A stretch of DNA of 47,651 nt from Bog-793 sp035625025 (GCA_035625025.1 DASPQJ010000012.1:1-47651), one strand, 5' to 3'. Positions 33,816 to 42,296 are shown, numbered from the stretch's first letter. Numbers and translations are program-made. Notes: generated by a model not told the origin, from the sequence alone.

Positions 33816-35096
33816 ATGAGCGGCACGGCTCCGGAGACGGCGACGTTCTCGGAATCCGGTCCGTTGCGCGGGGTGATCCGGGTTCCGGGGGACAAGTCGA
33901 TCGCGCACCGCGCCCTCATCTGCGCGGCGCTGGCGTCGGGGACGTCGTGGGTGCACGGCCTGCCCCGGGGCGACGACGTGGCGCGCACCCGCGGCGCGCT
34001 CGGCGCGCTCGGCGTCTACTTCGACGGAGAGACGGTCGTCGGGGGGCGGGAAAGGCTCCGGGAGCCCGACCGTCCGATCGACCTCGGCAACTCGGCGAGC
34101 GCGGTCCGCCTCCTCGCCGGGGTCTGCGCAACCCTGCCGTTCCACTGCGTCCTCGACGGCGACGCCTCGGTCCGACGCCGCCCGATGGACCGCGTCGTCG
34201 AGCCGTTGCGGGCGATGGGAGCGGGGATCACGGGGGCGGGAGGCGACAAGCTCGCGCCGCTCGACGTGCGCGGCGGCGCCCTCGTGGGCATCGACTACAC
34301 GTCGCCGGTGGCCTCTTCCCAGGTGAAAGGGGCGGTGCTCTTCGCCGGTCTCGACGCCGAGGGGGAGACCGTGCTGCGCGAGGCCGTCCCGACCCGGCGG
34401 CACACCGAGGAGTTGTTCGCGCGCTGCGGGGCGGCGATGGACGTCGAGGACGGCGCCGCCGGGTACGCGGTCCGCGTCCGGCGGAGCGCGCTCGTGCCCT
34501 TCGAGGTCGAGATCCCCGGCGATCCCTCCCAGGCGGCGTTCCTCGCCGTGGCGGCGAGCCTCGTCGCCGGCAGCGAGGTCCGGATCGAGCACGTCTACTG
34601 CGGCCCAGGGCGCCTCGGCTTCGTCGACGTGCTGCGCCGGATGGGGGCGGCGATCGAGGTCGTGCCCCGCGACGCGATGACGGGGGACCTTCTCGTGCGC
34701 CACGCGCCGCTCGACGCCACGACGATCAGCGGTGCCGAGATCCCCGCTCTCATCGACGAGCTCCCCGTCCTCGCCGTCGCCGCCGCCTACGCCGACGGGG
34801 TGACGACGATCACCGACGCCGCCGAGCTGCGGGTGAAAGAGAGCGACCGGATCGCGACGATGGCGGCCGAGCTCGCCGTCCTCGGCGCCGAGGTCCAGGA
34901 GCTCCCCGACGGCCTCGTGATCCGCGGCGGCGGCTTCGCGCCGCGCGGCACGGTGAGCTCCCACGGCGACCACCGGGTGGCGATGGCGCTCGCCGTGGCG
35001 GGGCTCGGTCCCTCCGGTGCGGTGGAGATCCGGGACTTCGCGGCGACGGCGGTGACATGGCCCGGATTCCTCGAGGACCTGCGGAGCCTGGCGTGA
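33816..35096 (+). CDS. aroA: 3-phosphoshikimate 1-carboxyvinyltransferase (EPSP synthase)
   Basis: AroA (426 residues) adds enolpyruvate from PEP to shikimate 3-phosphate, two steps before chorismate's use. Conserved parts include RVPGDKSIAHRALICAAL (the KS pair; SIAHR replaces the more usual SISHR), DLGNSASAVRLLAG, GDASVRRRPMDRVVEPL, SSQVKGAVLFAGL, ELRVKESDRIATMA and SHGDHRVAMALAVAGL. The ATG at 33816 is 8 nt after aroH. It is joined by GTGA to the cmk-plsC fusion, so the aromatic pair is embedded in the conserved scpB-rluB-cmk string. Confidence 0.95.
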   Translation: MSGTAPETATFSESGPLRGVIRVPGDKSIAHRALICAALASGTSWVHGLPRGDDVARTRGALGALGVYFDGETVVGGRERLREPDRPIDLGNSASAVRLLAGVCATLPFHCVLDGDASVRRRPMDRVVEPLRAMGAGITGAGGDKLAPLDVRGGALVGIDYTSPVASSQVKGAVLFAGLDAEGETVLREAVPTRRHTEELFARCGAAMDVEDGAAGYAVRVRRSALVPFEVEIPGDPSQAAFLAVAASLVAGSEVRIEHVYCGPGRLGFVDVLRRMGAAIEVVPRDAMTGDLLVRHAPLDATTISGAEIPALIDELPVLAVAAAYADGVTTITDAAELRVKESDRIATMAAELAVLGAEVQELPDGLVIRGGGFAPRGTVSSHGDHRVAMALAVAGLGPSGAVEIRDFAATAVTWPGFLEDLRSLA

Positions 35097-36445
35097 CCGT
35101 CGTCGCGATCGACGGGCCGGGCGGCGCGGGCAAGTCCTCGGTTGCCGCGGCGCTCGCGACACGGCTCGGTTGCGATCGCCTCGACACCGGGGCGATGTAC
35201 CGGGCGGTCACGCTCGTCGCGCTGCGCCGGGGGATCGCGGTCTCCGACGGCGAGCGCCTGGGCGGGCTCGCCCGTGATCTCGACCTCGAGGTCGGCGGGC
35301 GCGTCGTCGTCGACGGCGAGGACGTGAGCGAGGCGATCCGCGCCCCCGAGATCGACGGCGCCGTGAGCGCCGTCTCGGCCCACGAGGCGGTGCGCGCCGC
35401 GCTCGTCGCCCGCCAGCGCGCCTGGGTGGCCGGGCACGGCTCTAGCGTCGTCGAGGGACGCGACATCGGCACCGTCGTTGCGCCGGACGCCGCGGTCAAG
35501 GTCTTTCTCACGGCGACCCCCGAGGAGCGAGCCCGACGGCGGGCCGCCGACCAGGCGAGCGACCCGGGGGCCGGGGACCTCGCGGCGGTGGCCGCGGCGA
35601 TCGGGGCGCGCGACCGGTCGGACTCGACGCGGGAGGTGTCGCCGCTCCAGCCGGCGGAAGGCGCCGTCGTCATCGACTCGACGGGGCGGTCGATCGAGTC
35701 GATCGTCGACCAGATCGCCGGGCTCGCCGGGGTGAAACGCCGGCGGGACCCCTACGTCCGGATGCACCCGGTCCGGCCGATCTCCTGGCAGGTGCGCTGG
35801 TTCTACGCCGTCTGTCGCGGGATTCTCGTCGGCGCCGGCCGGCTCTTCCTGCGCGGTCCCGTCCTCGGCTCTGAGCGGCTCCCCGCCTCCGGGGCGTTCA
35901 TCATCGCGCCCTTGCACCGCTCCGACATCGACTTTTTGCTCGCGGCCCGGATCACCCGGCGGCGGCTGCGCTTCATCGCCAAGGCGGGGATCTTCGTCAA
36001 CCGCCCGTTCAACTGGTTGATCGAGACCCTCGGCGCTTTCCCGGTCACCCGGCAGGCGACCGACCGGGAGGCGTTCAACCGGGCCCTCGAGGTCCTCGTC
36101 GCCGGCGAGCCGCTCGTCGTCTTCCCCGAGGGGACGCGCTACGCCGGACCGACGATCGGCCCGACGCTCGAGGGCGCGGCGTACCTCGCGCTGCGCGCCG
36201 GCGTGCCGCTCGTCCCCGTCGGTCTCGCCGGGACCGACCGGGTCCTGCCGCGGGGCAAACGCCTGCCCCGGCCGAGTCGCGTCGCCTGCATCGTCGGCGA
36301 GCCGCTCCTCGCCGGGGTCGGCCAGGGCGCGACGGAGGGCCGCAGCCGCGTGTCGCGCGCCGCGGTCCACGCCCTCCACGAGGAGATGCGGGCGGCGATC
36401 CAGGAGCTGAGCGACGAGGCGGCGGCGATCATCGGGCGGCGCTAG
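35093..36445 (+). CDS. cmk: cytidylate kinase fused to a PlsC-type acyltransferase
   Basis: A 450-residue two-domain protein. Residues 1-215 are CMP/dCMP kinase: P-loop IDGPGGAGKSS (6-16), CDRLDTGAMYRAV (27-39), VVEGRDIGTVVAPDA (119-133) and RDRSDSTREVSPL (173-185). Residues 230-450 are a 1-acylglycerol-3-phosphate acyltransferase-like domain: HX4D at His275-Asp280 in PLHRSDIDFLL, KAGIFVNRPFNWLI, FPEGTR (344-349) and VPVGLAGTD (374-382). The linker is short and basic with one hydrophobic stretch (235-255) that could touch the membrane. Fusion could join CMP recycling to phosphatidate synthesis, since phospholipid head-group transfer releases CMP; that link is inference. GTG 35093 overlaps the aroA stop. 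Confidence 0.92.
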   Translation: MTVVAIDGPGGAGKSSVAAALATRLGCDRLDTGAMYRAVTLVALRRGIAVSDGERLGGLARDLDLEVGGRVVVDGEDVSEAIRAPEIDGAVSAVSAHEAVRAALVARQRAWVAGHGSSVVEGRDIGTVVAPDAAVKVFLTATPEERARRRAADQASDPGAGDLAAVAAAIGARDRSDSTREVSPLQPAEGAVVIDSTGRSIESIVDQIAGLAGVKRRRDPYVRMHPVRPISWQVRWFYAVCRGILVGAGRLFLRGPVLGSERLPASGAFIIAPLHRSDIDFLLAARITRRRLRFIAKAGIFVNRPFNWLIETLGAFPVTRQATDREAFNRALEVLVAGEPLVVFPEGTRYAGPTIGPTLEGAAYLALRAGVPLVPVGLAGTDRVLPRGKRLPRPSRVACIVGEPLLAGVGQGATEGRSRVSRAAVHALHEEMRAAIQELSDEAAAIIGRR

Positions 36446-36448
36446 CGT
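36443..36448 (+). promoter_or_regulatory. -10 hexamer TAGCGT upstream of the epimerase
   Basis: TAGCGT includes the stop codon of the cmk-plsC fusion. A transcript from near 36455 would have a leader of ~48 nt with Shine-Dalgarno GAAAGGGG (36490-36497) before GTG 36503. Confidence 0.4.
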
Positions 36449-36502
36449 CTCGGCCCGACCCGGCGGGCGTTTCCCCGGGTCCCTCGAGCGAAAGGGGTCG
36501 CC

Positions 36503-37411
36503 GTGCGGGTCGTCGTCACGGGAGGTTCCGGGTTCATCGGGCGTCACGTCGTCGCGGCTCTGCGCGCCCGCGGCGACGAGGTCGTCGTCGCCGACCTGCG
36601 GCCCTTTCCGTCACCGGAGGTCCGCTGTGTCGTCGGCGACCTGCGCGACCCCGCCGTGGTCGAGCACGCCGTCGCCCCCGGGACGGAAGCCGTCGTCCAC
36701 CTCGCGGCGATCACGTCGGTGCTCGCCTCGACCCGGGACCCCCATGCCGTCTTCCAGACGAACGTCGACGCCACCGAGCTGGCGCTGGAGCGCTGTCGCG
36801 GCCTCGGCCTCGGGCGGTTCGTCTTCGCCTCGACGAACGCCGTCGCCGGCAACGTCGGCGCCGGCCCGATCGACGAGGCGACGCTCCCGCGCCCCCTCAC
36901 GCCCTACGGGGCGACGAAGGCGGCGGCGGAGATGCTCTTGTCGGCCTACGCCGAAAGCTACGGGTTCACGACCGCCGTCTTGCGGTTCACGAACGTCTAC
37001 GGCGCCGGCATGCAGTCGAAGGACAGCGTCGTCGCCCGTCTGATGCGCTGCGCCCTGTCCGACGGCGTGATCGAGGTCTACGGGGACGGCGAGCAAAGAC
37101 GCGACTTCGTCTACGTCGCCGACGCCGTCGCGGCGATCGAGATCGGACTGGGGTTAGCGCATCCGGAAACGCTGACGATCGGCGCGGGCCGGTCGGTGTC
37201 GATGAACGAGCTCGTCGCGACGGCCGGCGAGGTCTGCGGGGCGGCGATCCGCACCGAACACGTCGCCGAAAAACCAGGCGAGATGCGGGCGGTCGTCATC
37301 GACCCGCGGCGGGCCCGCGCCCTCGGCTACGCCCCCGCCTACGACCTGCACCGGGGTCTGGCCGCGACCTGGGAGGACTTCCGGGTCCACGGCGGGGGCG
37401 AGACGGGCTAG
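36503..37411 (+). CDS. NAD-dependent sugar-nucleotide epimerase/dehydratase
   Basis: A 302-residue extended short-chain dehydrogenase. It opens VVVTGGSGFIGRHVVAAL (GxxGxxG), has VVHLAAITSV, the active-site Ser-Thr in FVFASTNAVAG and YxxxK in PYGATKAAAE, then LRFTNVYGAG and DGEQRRDFVYVADAVAAI. This is the UDP-glucose 4-epimerase / dTDP-sugar group; the exact sugar cannot be told. GTG 36503 follows a Shine-Dalgarno at a good distance. It converges with the glycosyltransferase at 37408, their stop codons sharing CTAG, so it likely contributes to surface polysaccharide or glycolipid synthesis together with that gene. Confidence 0.9.
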   Translation: MRVVVTGGSGFIGRHVVAALRARGDEVVVADLRPFPSPEVRCVVGDLRDPAVVEHAVAPGTEAVVHLAAITSVLASTRDPHAVFQTNVDATELALERCRGLGLGRFVFASTNAVAGNVGAGPIDEATLPRPLTPYGATKAAAEMLLSAYAESYGFTTAVLRFTNVYGAGMQSKDSVVARLMRCALSDGVIEVYGDGEQRRDFVYVADAVAAIEIGLGLAHPETLTIGAGRSVSMNELVATAGEVCGAAIRTEHVAEKPGEMRAVVIDPRRARALGYAPAYDLHRGLAATWEDFRVHGGGETG

Positions 37412-38205
37412 GCGCGCCCCCGGCGCTCCCGCCACCAGGTGTGGAGCACGACCCGGGTGAACCGGTAGCCGTAGACGAGGTTGCCGCCCTTTTTCGAGTG
37501 TCCCGAGGCGCGGGCGAGCATCGTGACCGGGCGCTCGGCGTAGCGCGCCCCACCCAGCAGGGCCCCGATGAGCAGTTCGGACGACTGGTACTGCGGCTCG
37601 GCGAGCGTGAGCGTCGCGGGCAGATCCGCCCGCATCGCCCGGATCGGGTTGGCGACGTCGGTCACCTTCGTCCCGGTGAGCGCCGTGATGAGGGCCGAGA
37701 AAAAAACGATCCCGAAGTTCCGCACGAGACCGGCGGACTCGCTGCGACCGAGGCGCCGCGACCCGGTGACGAGGTCGGCCTCGTCGTCGAGGACGGGGCG
37801 CAGGACGACGGCGAGGTCGGCGGGGTCCGTCTGGCCGTCGGCGTCGGCGGTGACGATATAGCGCGCCCCGTGCCCGGCGGCGACCCGGTAGCCGAGCCGG
37901 AGGGCCGCGCCCTGGCCGCGGTTCACCGGCGCGACGACGGCGTAGCGGCCGGACTTGCGCACGATCTCGGCGGTGCCGTCCTCCTCGCCGTCGACGACGA
38001 CGAGGAACGAGACGGGCTCGCCGCAGAGCGTCTCGGGCAGGGCCTCGACGACGCGGCCGATGTTGTCCCGCTCGTGGTAGGCGGCGGCGACAACGACGAC
38101 GGGCGCGAATACGGGATCGCCGTGGGCACCGTGGAACTCGCTCAGCGCGGCGGAGTCGACGAGCTCGTCGAACGCCTGGCGGCGGCGCAACTCCCGGACG
38201 TTCAT
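37408..38205 (-). CDS. family 2 glycosyltransferase (DPM1/dolichyl-phosphate-mannose synthase-like)
   Basis: A 265-residue GT2 enzyme without obvious membrane helices at the C-terminus. VVVVAAAYHERDNIGRVVEAL is the nucleotide-sugar opening, LVVVDGEEDGTAEIV the first acidic site, and IVTADADGQTDPADLA holds the DXD-type metal motif. SGHSKKGGNLVYGYRF is typical of DPM1-like proteins. It would transfer a sugar to polyprenyl phosphate or a lipid acceptor. It lies 57 nt downstream of ispH on the same strand, so it may be co-transcribed; IspH feeds isoprenoid, hence polyprenyl phosphate, synthesis. Confidence 0.88.
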   Translation of the reverse strand: MNVRELRRRQAFDELVDSAALSEFHGAHGDPVFAPVVVVAAAYHERDNIGRVVEALPETLCGEPVSFLVVVDGEEDGTAEIVRKSGRYAVVAPVNRGQGAALRLGYRVAAGHGARYIVTADADGQTDPADLAVVLRPVLDDEADLVTGSRRLGRSESAGLVRNFGIVFFSALITALTGTKVTDVANPIRAMRADLPATLTLAEPQYQSSELLIGALLGGARYAERPVTMLARASGHSKKGGNLVYGYRFTRVVLHTWWRERRGRA

Positions 38206-38262
38206 CGGCGGCCCGCCCGGCCCGGAGCCGGTGTCGCCGGTTGGCGCGACAACATCACCGGC

Positions 38263-39309
38263 TCAGCCGGCGGCCGGGGCGCGCCCGGCGAGCATGACAG
38301 CGGCGGGCACCTCGCGGTCCTCGGCCGACGGGGGCTGGCCAGCCGGGGGGCGGCCGAGGGCGACGGAGGCGGCCGCCCACACCGCCCGGAGCAGGTCCCG
38401 CAGCTCCGGCGGGGGAGGGAAGTACTCCTCCTCCTCGACGACGGCGACGACCTCGACGCCGTCGCGGGGGGCGAGTCGGCCGAGCACCTCTTCGACGAGC
38501 CACTGCGGTGCCGAGGCCCCGGCCGTGACGCCGACCGTGCCCGCCAGGTCGGCGGGGAGCTCGTCGGCCGAGTTCACCCGCAGGACGCGCCGACAGCCCG
38601 TCGCCGCCGCGACATGGGTCAATGAGACGGTGTTCGAGGAGTTCGCCGAGCCGAGGACGACGACCGAGTCGCAGCGCCCGGCGATCGCCCGCAGCGCCGC
38701 CTGGCGGTTCGTCGTCGCGTAGCAAAGGTCGGAGCGCCCCGGCATCCAGAGCTCGGGGAAGCGCGCCTTGGCCCGCGCCGCGATGCCCGACCACTCGTCG
38801 TGCGGCAGCGTCGTCTGGGCGAGCAGCGCCATCGGGGTCCCGATCTCGCCGAGGGCGTCGACGTCGGCCTCGGCTTCGACGAGCCGCACGGCGCCCGGCG
38901 CGACGGCCATCGTCCCGATGGCCTCCTCGTGGCCGGCGTGGCCGACGTAGACGACGGTGTAGCCCTTCGCGGCCCGGACCTTCAGCTCGTGGTGGACCTT
39001 GGTGACGAGGGGGCAGACGGCGTTCACGACCGGTCGGTTGTGGTCCGCCGCGGCCCGCTCCACCTCCGGCGCCGAGCCGTGCGCCGAGAGCATGAGGGGT
39101 GCTCCCGGCGGGACCAGGGCGACGTCGTCGACGAAGATGACGCCCTGGCGCGAGAACTCCTCGACGACGAGACGGTTGTGGACGATCTCGTGGTAGCAGT
39201 AGACGGGCGGCTCGAAGACCCGCACCATCCAGGCGAGCGCCTTGATCGCCATCTCGACCCCGGCGCAAAAACCGCGCGGCTCAGCGAGCAGCACGCGGTC
39301 GACGTCCAC
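38263..39309 (-). CDS. ispH: 4-hydroxy-3-methylbut-2-enyl diphosphate reductase
   Basis: IspH (348 residues) makes IPP and DMAPP in the last step of the MEP pathway. The three cluster cysteines are seen: Cys15 (EPRGFCAGVEMA), Cys99 (VNAVCPLVTKVH) and Cys196 (SDLCYATTNRQ). YVGHAGHEEAIGTM carries the conserved His and Glu, and GSANSSNTVSL the substrate-binding Ser/Asn. GTG 39309 gives the normal family start; a longer frame upstream runs antisense through the next gene and is spurious. The C-terminal ~40 residues (GRPPAGQPPSAEDREVPAAV) look like an extra disordered tail. It is divergent from the DUF512 gene with 39 bp between starts. Confidence 0.93.
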   Translation of the reverse strand: MDVDRVLLAEPRGFCAGVEMAIKALAWMVRVFEPPVYCYHEIVHNRLVVEEFSRQGVIFVDDVALVPPGAPLMLSAHGSAPEVERAAADHNRPVVNAVCPLVTKVHHELKVRAAKGYTVVYVGHAGHEEAIGTMAVAPGAVRLVEAEADVDALGEIGTPMALLAQTTLPHDEWSGIAARAKARFPELWMPGRSDLCYATTNRQAALRAIAGRCDSVVVLGSANSSNTVSLTHVAAATGCRRVLRVNSADELPADLAGTVGVTAGASAPQWLVEEVLGRLAPRDGVEVVAVVEEEEYFPPPPELRDLLRAVWAAASVALGRPPAGQPPSAEDREVPAAVMLAGRAPAAG

Positions 39310-39316
39310 GGCGCTC

Positions 39317-39322
39317 AGGCTA
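39317..39322 (-). promoter_or_regulatory. -10 hexamer TAGCCT, leaderless start of ispH
   Basis: On the minus strand TAGCCT is followed by 7 nt and GTG 39309. The -35 zone would fall over the -10 and start of the divergent DUF512 gene. Confidence 0.45.
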
Positions 39323-39336
39323 GCGAGCCCGCCAGG

Positions 39337-39342
39337 TACGCT
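39337..39342 (+). promoter_or_regulatory. -10 hexamer TACGCT, leaderless start of the DUF512 gene
   Basis: TACGCT is followed by 6 nt and ATG 39349. It lies only 14 bp from the divergent ispH -10, so the two promoters must overlap. Confidence 0.5.
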
Positions 39343-39348
39343 AGGTGA

Positions 39349-40767
39349 ATGGCGTTTCCGCAGGTCGAAGGCGTCGCGCCCGGTTCGCCGGCGGAAGCGG
39401 CCGGGATCGAGGTCGGCGACGAGATCCGGGCGATGAACGGGTCGTCGCTCCGCGACGTGATCGAGTACCGTCTCGCGGCCGACGGAGCCACGGTCGGGCT
39501 CGAGCTCGGGCGCAACGGCGCGACCTTCGAGGTCGTCGTCGCAAAGCACGCCGGCGAACCGCTCGGCCTCTCGCTCTCGGCGGCGATCTTCGACCGGGTG
39601 ACGACGTGCGACAACCACTGCGCCTTCTGCTTCATCCGCCAGCTCCCCCGGGGCCTCCGGCGCAGCCTGTACGTGCCCGACGACGACTACCGCCTCTCGT
39701 TCCTCTACGGGAACTTCACGACGCTCACGCGTCTTACCGAGCTCGACCTCGAGCGGATCGTCGCCGAACGGCTCTCGCCGCTCTACGTCTCCATCCACGC
39801 CACGGACCCGGCGATCCGGGCGGGGCTTCTGCGCAACCGTCGGGGCGCGACGAGCCTGCGCTGGTTGGCGCGGCTCCTCGATCACGGCATCGAGGTCCAC
39901 GGCCAGGTCGTCGTCTGCCCGGGCGTGAACGACGGCGCCGTGCTCGACGACACGATGGCGGGGATCGCCGAGCGGTTCCCCCGCCTCGCCTCGGTCGGGG
40001 TCGTGCCGGTCGGCGTGAGCCGGTTCTCGTCCGAGGCGACGATCCGGGCGCACACGGCCGACGAGGTCGCGGCGGTCCTCGATGTCGTCGAGGCCTGGCA
40101 GGAGCGATTCCGCGTCGCACTTCGCCGCCGACTCGTCTTCGCGGCGGACGAGTACTACCTGCTCGCCGGGCGCCCTTTTCCCGAGCCGGCCTGTTACGAG
40201 GGCTTCCCCCAGCAGGAGAACGGGATCGGGATGGCGGCGGCCTTTGGGGCGGCATTCGGCGCGGCTGCCGGCCGCCGGCCCGGGGCGACCGGGGGTCTTT
40301 CCCGCGCGGTCGACGGCGCCCCGGCCCTCGGTTATCGGGCGCCGCGGGGCGCCGCTCCGCTCAAGCCATCCGGGGGGCAGCTCCGTCCCGCCGGGGCCGG
40401 ACGGCCGGTGACGATCCTCACCGGCGCCTACGGGCACAAGGTGCTGCGGCCGCTCCTCGATCGGGCGGGCTTTGGTGACGTCGCGACGGTCGCCGTCGCC
40501 AACAGCTACTTCGGCGGCAACATCGCCGTGACGGGTCTTCTCACCTTCGCCGACCTCGCCCGTGCCGTCTCGGTCGTGCCGGGCGACCGCCGGGTTCTCG
40601 TCCCCGAGGTGTGCCTGTCGAACGGCCGGTTCCTCGACGGCCCGGCCCCCGGGGACCTCCCACGGGCCGTCGAGATCGTGCCGGATGACGGCGCCTCGTT
40701 GCGCCGGGCCCTCGCCGGGGAGAGCGCCGGGCGCGCCGCCGTCCCCGCCGGCAGGACGGCGCGATGA
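39349..40767 (+). CDS. DUF512 family PDZ / radical-SAM-like iron-sulphur protein
   Basis: A 472-residue protein of the DUF512 family. Residues 1-65 are PDZ-like (VAPGSPAEAAGIEVGDEIRAMNG). Cysteines at 87, 91 and 94 form CDNHCAFCFI, a CX3CX2C cluster motif like that of radical SAM enzymes, followed by YGNFTTLTRL and SPLYVSIHATDPAIR. The C-terminal part has the DUF512-typical TGAYGHKVLRPLL and VANSYFGGNIAVTGLL. Residues about 255-355 contain a Gly/Ala/Pro-rich insertion of low complexity. Function is unproven; it commonly sits beside der (EngA), as here, joined by an ATGA overlap, hinting at a ribosome- or GTPase-linked role. Confidence 0.9.
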   Translation: MAFPQVEGVAPGSPAEAAGIEVGDEIRAMNGSSLRDVIEYRLAADGATVGLELGRNGATFEVVVAKHAGEPLGLSLSAAIFDRVTTCDNHCAFCFIRQLPRGLRRSLYVPDDDYRLSFLYGNFTTLTRLTELDLERIVAERLSPLYVSIHATDPAIRAGLLRNRRGATSLRWLARLLDHGIEVHGQVVVCPGVNDGAVLDDTMAGIAERFPRLASVGVVPVGVSRFSSEATIRAHTADEVAAVLDVVEAWQERFRVALRRRLVFAADEYYLLAGRPFPEPACYEGFPQQENGIGMAAAFGAAFGAAAGRRPGATGGLSRAVDGAPALGYRAPRGAAPLKPSGGQLRPAGAGRPVTILTGAYGHKVLRPLLDRAGFGDVATVAVANSYFGGNIAVTGLLTFADLARAVSVVPGDRRVLVPEVCLSNGRFLDGPAPGDLPRAVEIVPDDGASLRRALAGESAGRAAVPAGRTAR

Positions 40768-42143
40768 CCCCGCGGTCGGCCGGATCGCCCGGTGGCTCCG
40801 GTCCCGCCGGCCGCCTGCCCGTCGTCGTCGTCGCCGGGAGGTCGAACGTCGGCAAGTCGACGCTCGTCAATCGGATCGTCGGACGGCGGGCCGCGATCGT
40901 CGAGGAGCACCCCGGGGTGACCCGGGACCGCCTCGAGCTCGAGGCGTCCTGGGTCGGCAGGAGCTTCGTCGTCATCGACACCGGTGGGGTCGTGACCCGG
41001 GGCGACTCGCTCGATCTTCTGGTGAGCGACCAGGCCGAGACGGCCATCGACCAGGCCGACGTCGTGCTCTTCGTCACAGACGCGACGACCGGGGTGACCG
41101 TTGAAGACGGCGTCGTCGCCGAGACGCTGCGCCGCAAGGGCCGGGCCGTCATCGTCGTCGCCAACAAGGTCGATTCCGCCGCCCAGGAGCCGGCGGCCTG
41201 GGAGCTCGCGAGCCTGGGACTCGGGGACCCGGAGCCGGTCTCCGCGCTCCACGGACGGGGCGTCGGTGACCTCCTCGACCGGGTCGTGACGCAGTTCCCC
41301 GCTCCCGCGGGCGCGCCGACCGGCGGAGCGGTCCCGGAAGCTGGCGTCCCGGGCGGGGGCGGGAACGACACCGGCGTCGTCGCGTCCGTGACAATCGTCG
41401 GACGGCCGAACGTCGGGAAATCGACGCTTTTCAACCGGCTCGTCGGCGCCCCGCGGGCCGTCGTCCACGAGCTGCCGGGCACGACCCGGGACGCGATCGA
41501 CACGGTCGTCGAGACCGCCGAGGGCCGGATCCGTTTCGTCGACACGGCGGGATTGCGCCGCAAGTCCCGGATCGGCGAGGGCCCGGAGTACTTCTCCCTC
41601 GTCCGCTCGCTCGCGGCGATCGACCGGAGCGACGTGGCGATCCTCGTCCTCGACGCGGGCGACGGCGTGACGCACCAGGATCAGAGGCTCGCCGAACGGA
41701 TCGACGCCGCGGGCAGCCCGATCGTCGTCGCGCTGAACAAATGGGATCTCGTCCCGACCGCCGCGCGCCCCGGTGTCACCGCCGACGTCGCCGAGCGGCT
41801 CGCCTACCTCGCCTACGCGCCGGTCCTCCGGCTCTCCGCGCTCACCGGCAGGGGAGTGCACCGCCTCGTGCCGGCGTTGCGGGCCGCGATCGACGCCTAC
41901 CACCGGCGGATCCCGACCGGGGTCCTCAACGAGGCCCTGCGGGCGATCCAGGCGGCGCAGGCGCCGCCTCGATCACGGATCCTCTACGCGGTGCAGGGCG
42001 CGATCAACCCCCCGACGGTGACGCTCTTCGTCAGCCGCCGGCTTCCGCCTGGTTACCTCCGCTACGTCGAGCGGTCCCTGCGGGCGCGCTTCGACCTCGG
42101 GCCGACCCCGCTGAAGCTCCGCGTCCGGTTGCGCGGCTCGTAG
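40764..42143 (+). CDS. der: ribosome-associated GTPase Der (EngA)
   Basis: Der (459 residues) has two tandem GTPase domains and a KH-like end, and is needed for 50S subunit assembly. The first domain has VAGRSNVGKSTLVNRI (Ser in place of the usual Pro of GRPNVGKS), GVTRDR, DTGG and NKVD; the second has VGRPNVGKSTLFNRL, GTTRDAIDT, DTAGLRRKSR and NKWD. The C-terminal KH-like region includes AINPPTVTLFVSRRLPPGYLRYVERSLR. A Gly/Pro-rich linker near residues 185-205 joins the domains. In M. tuberculosis der directly follows cmk; here five genes (epimerase, GT2, ispH, DUF512 and the plsC domain fusion) intervene or are added. Confidence 0.95.
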   Translation: MTPRSAGSPGGSGPAGRLPVVVVAGRSNVGKSTLVNRIVGRRAAIVEEHPGVTRDRLELEASWVGRSFVVIDTGGVVTRGDSLDLLVSDQAETAIDQADVVLFVTDATTGVTVEDGVVAETLRRKGRAVIVVANKVDSAAQEPAAWELASLGLGDPEPVSALHGRGVGDLLDRVVTQFPAPAGAPTGGAVPEAGVPGGGGNDTGVVASVTIVGRPNVGKSTLFNRLVGAPRAVVHELPGTTRDAIDTVVETAEGRIRFVDTAGLRRKSRIGEGPEYFSLVRSLAAIDRSDVAILVLDAGDGVTHQDQRLAERIDAAGSPIVVALNKWDLVPTAARPGVTADVAERLAYLAYAPVLRLSALTGRGVHRLVPALRAAIDAYHRRIPTGVLNEALRAIQAAQAPPRSRILYAVQGAINPPTVTLFVSRRLPPGYLRYVERSLRARFDLGPTPLKLRVRLRGS

Positions 42144-42147
42144 GTGT

Positions 42148-42181
42148 CAACGGTCGACCCGCGGCAATCCCCCGACCGTTG
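42148..42181 (+). terminator. hairpin after der
   Basis: CAACGGTCG (42148-42156) pairs perfectly with CGACCGTTG (42173-42181), 9 bp with a 16-nt loop, starting 4 nt after the der stop. The next gene converges from the right, so a stop here is expected. The rest of 42182-42296 holds nothing I can name. Confidence 0.55.
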
Positions 42182-42296
42182 AGGGTTCGGCGACCACGGG
42201 ACGGCGCGTCGATCATCGGACTTGGGCCTTGACGCCGAGAGAACCAGGCCCTGGGCGCTGCCGCGGCGAAGATCCCTGGCAGTTGGCGGCTTTTCT

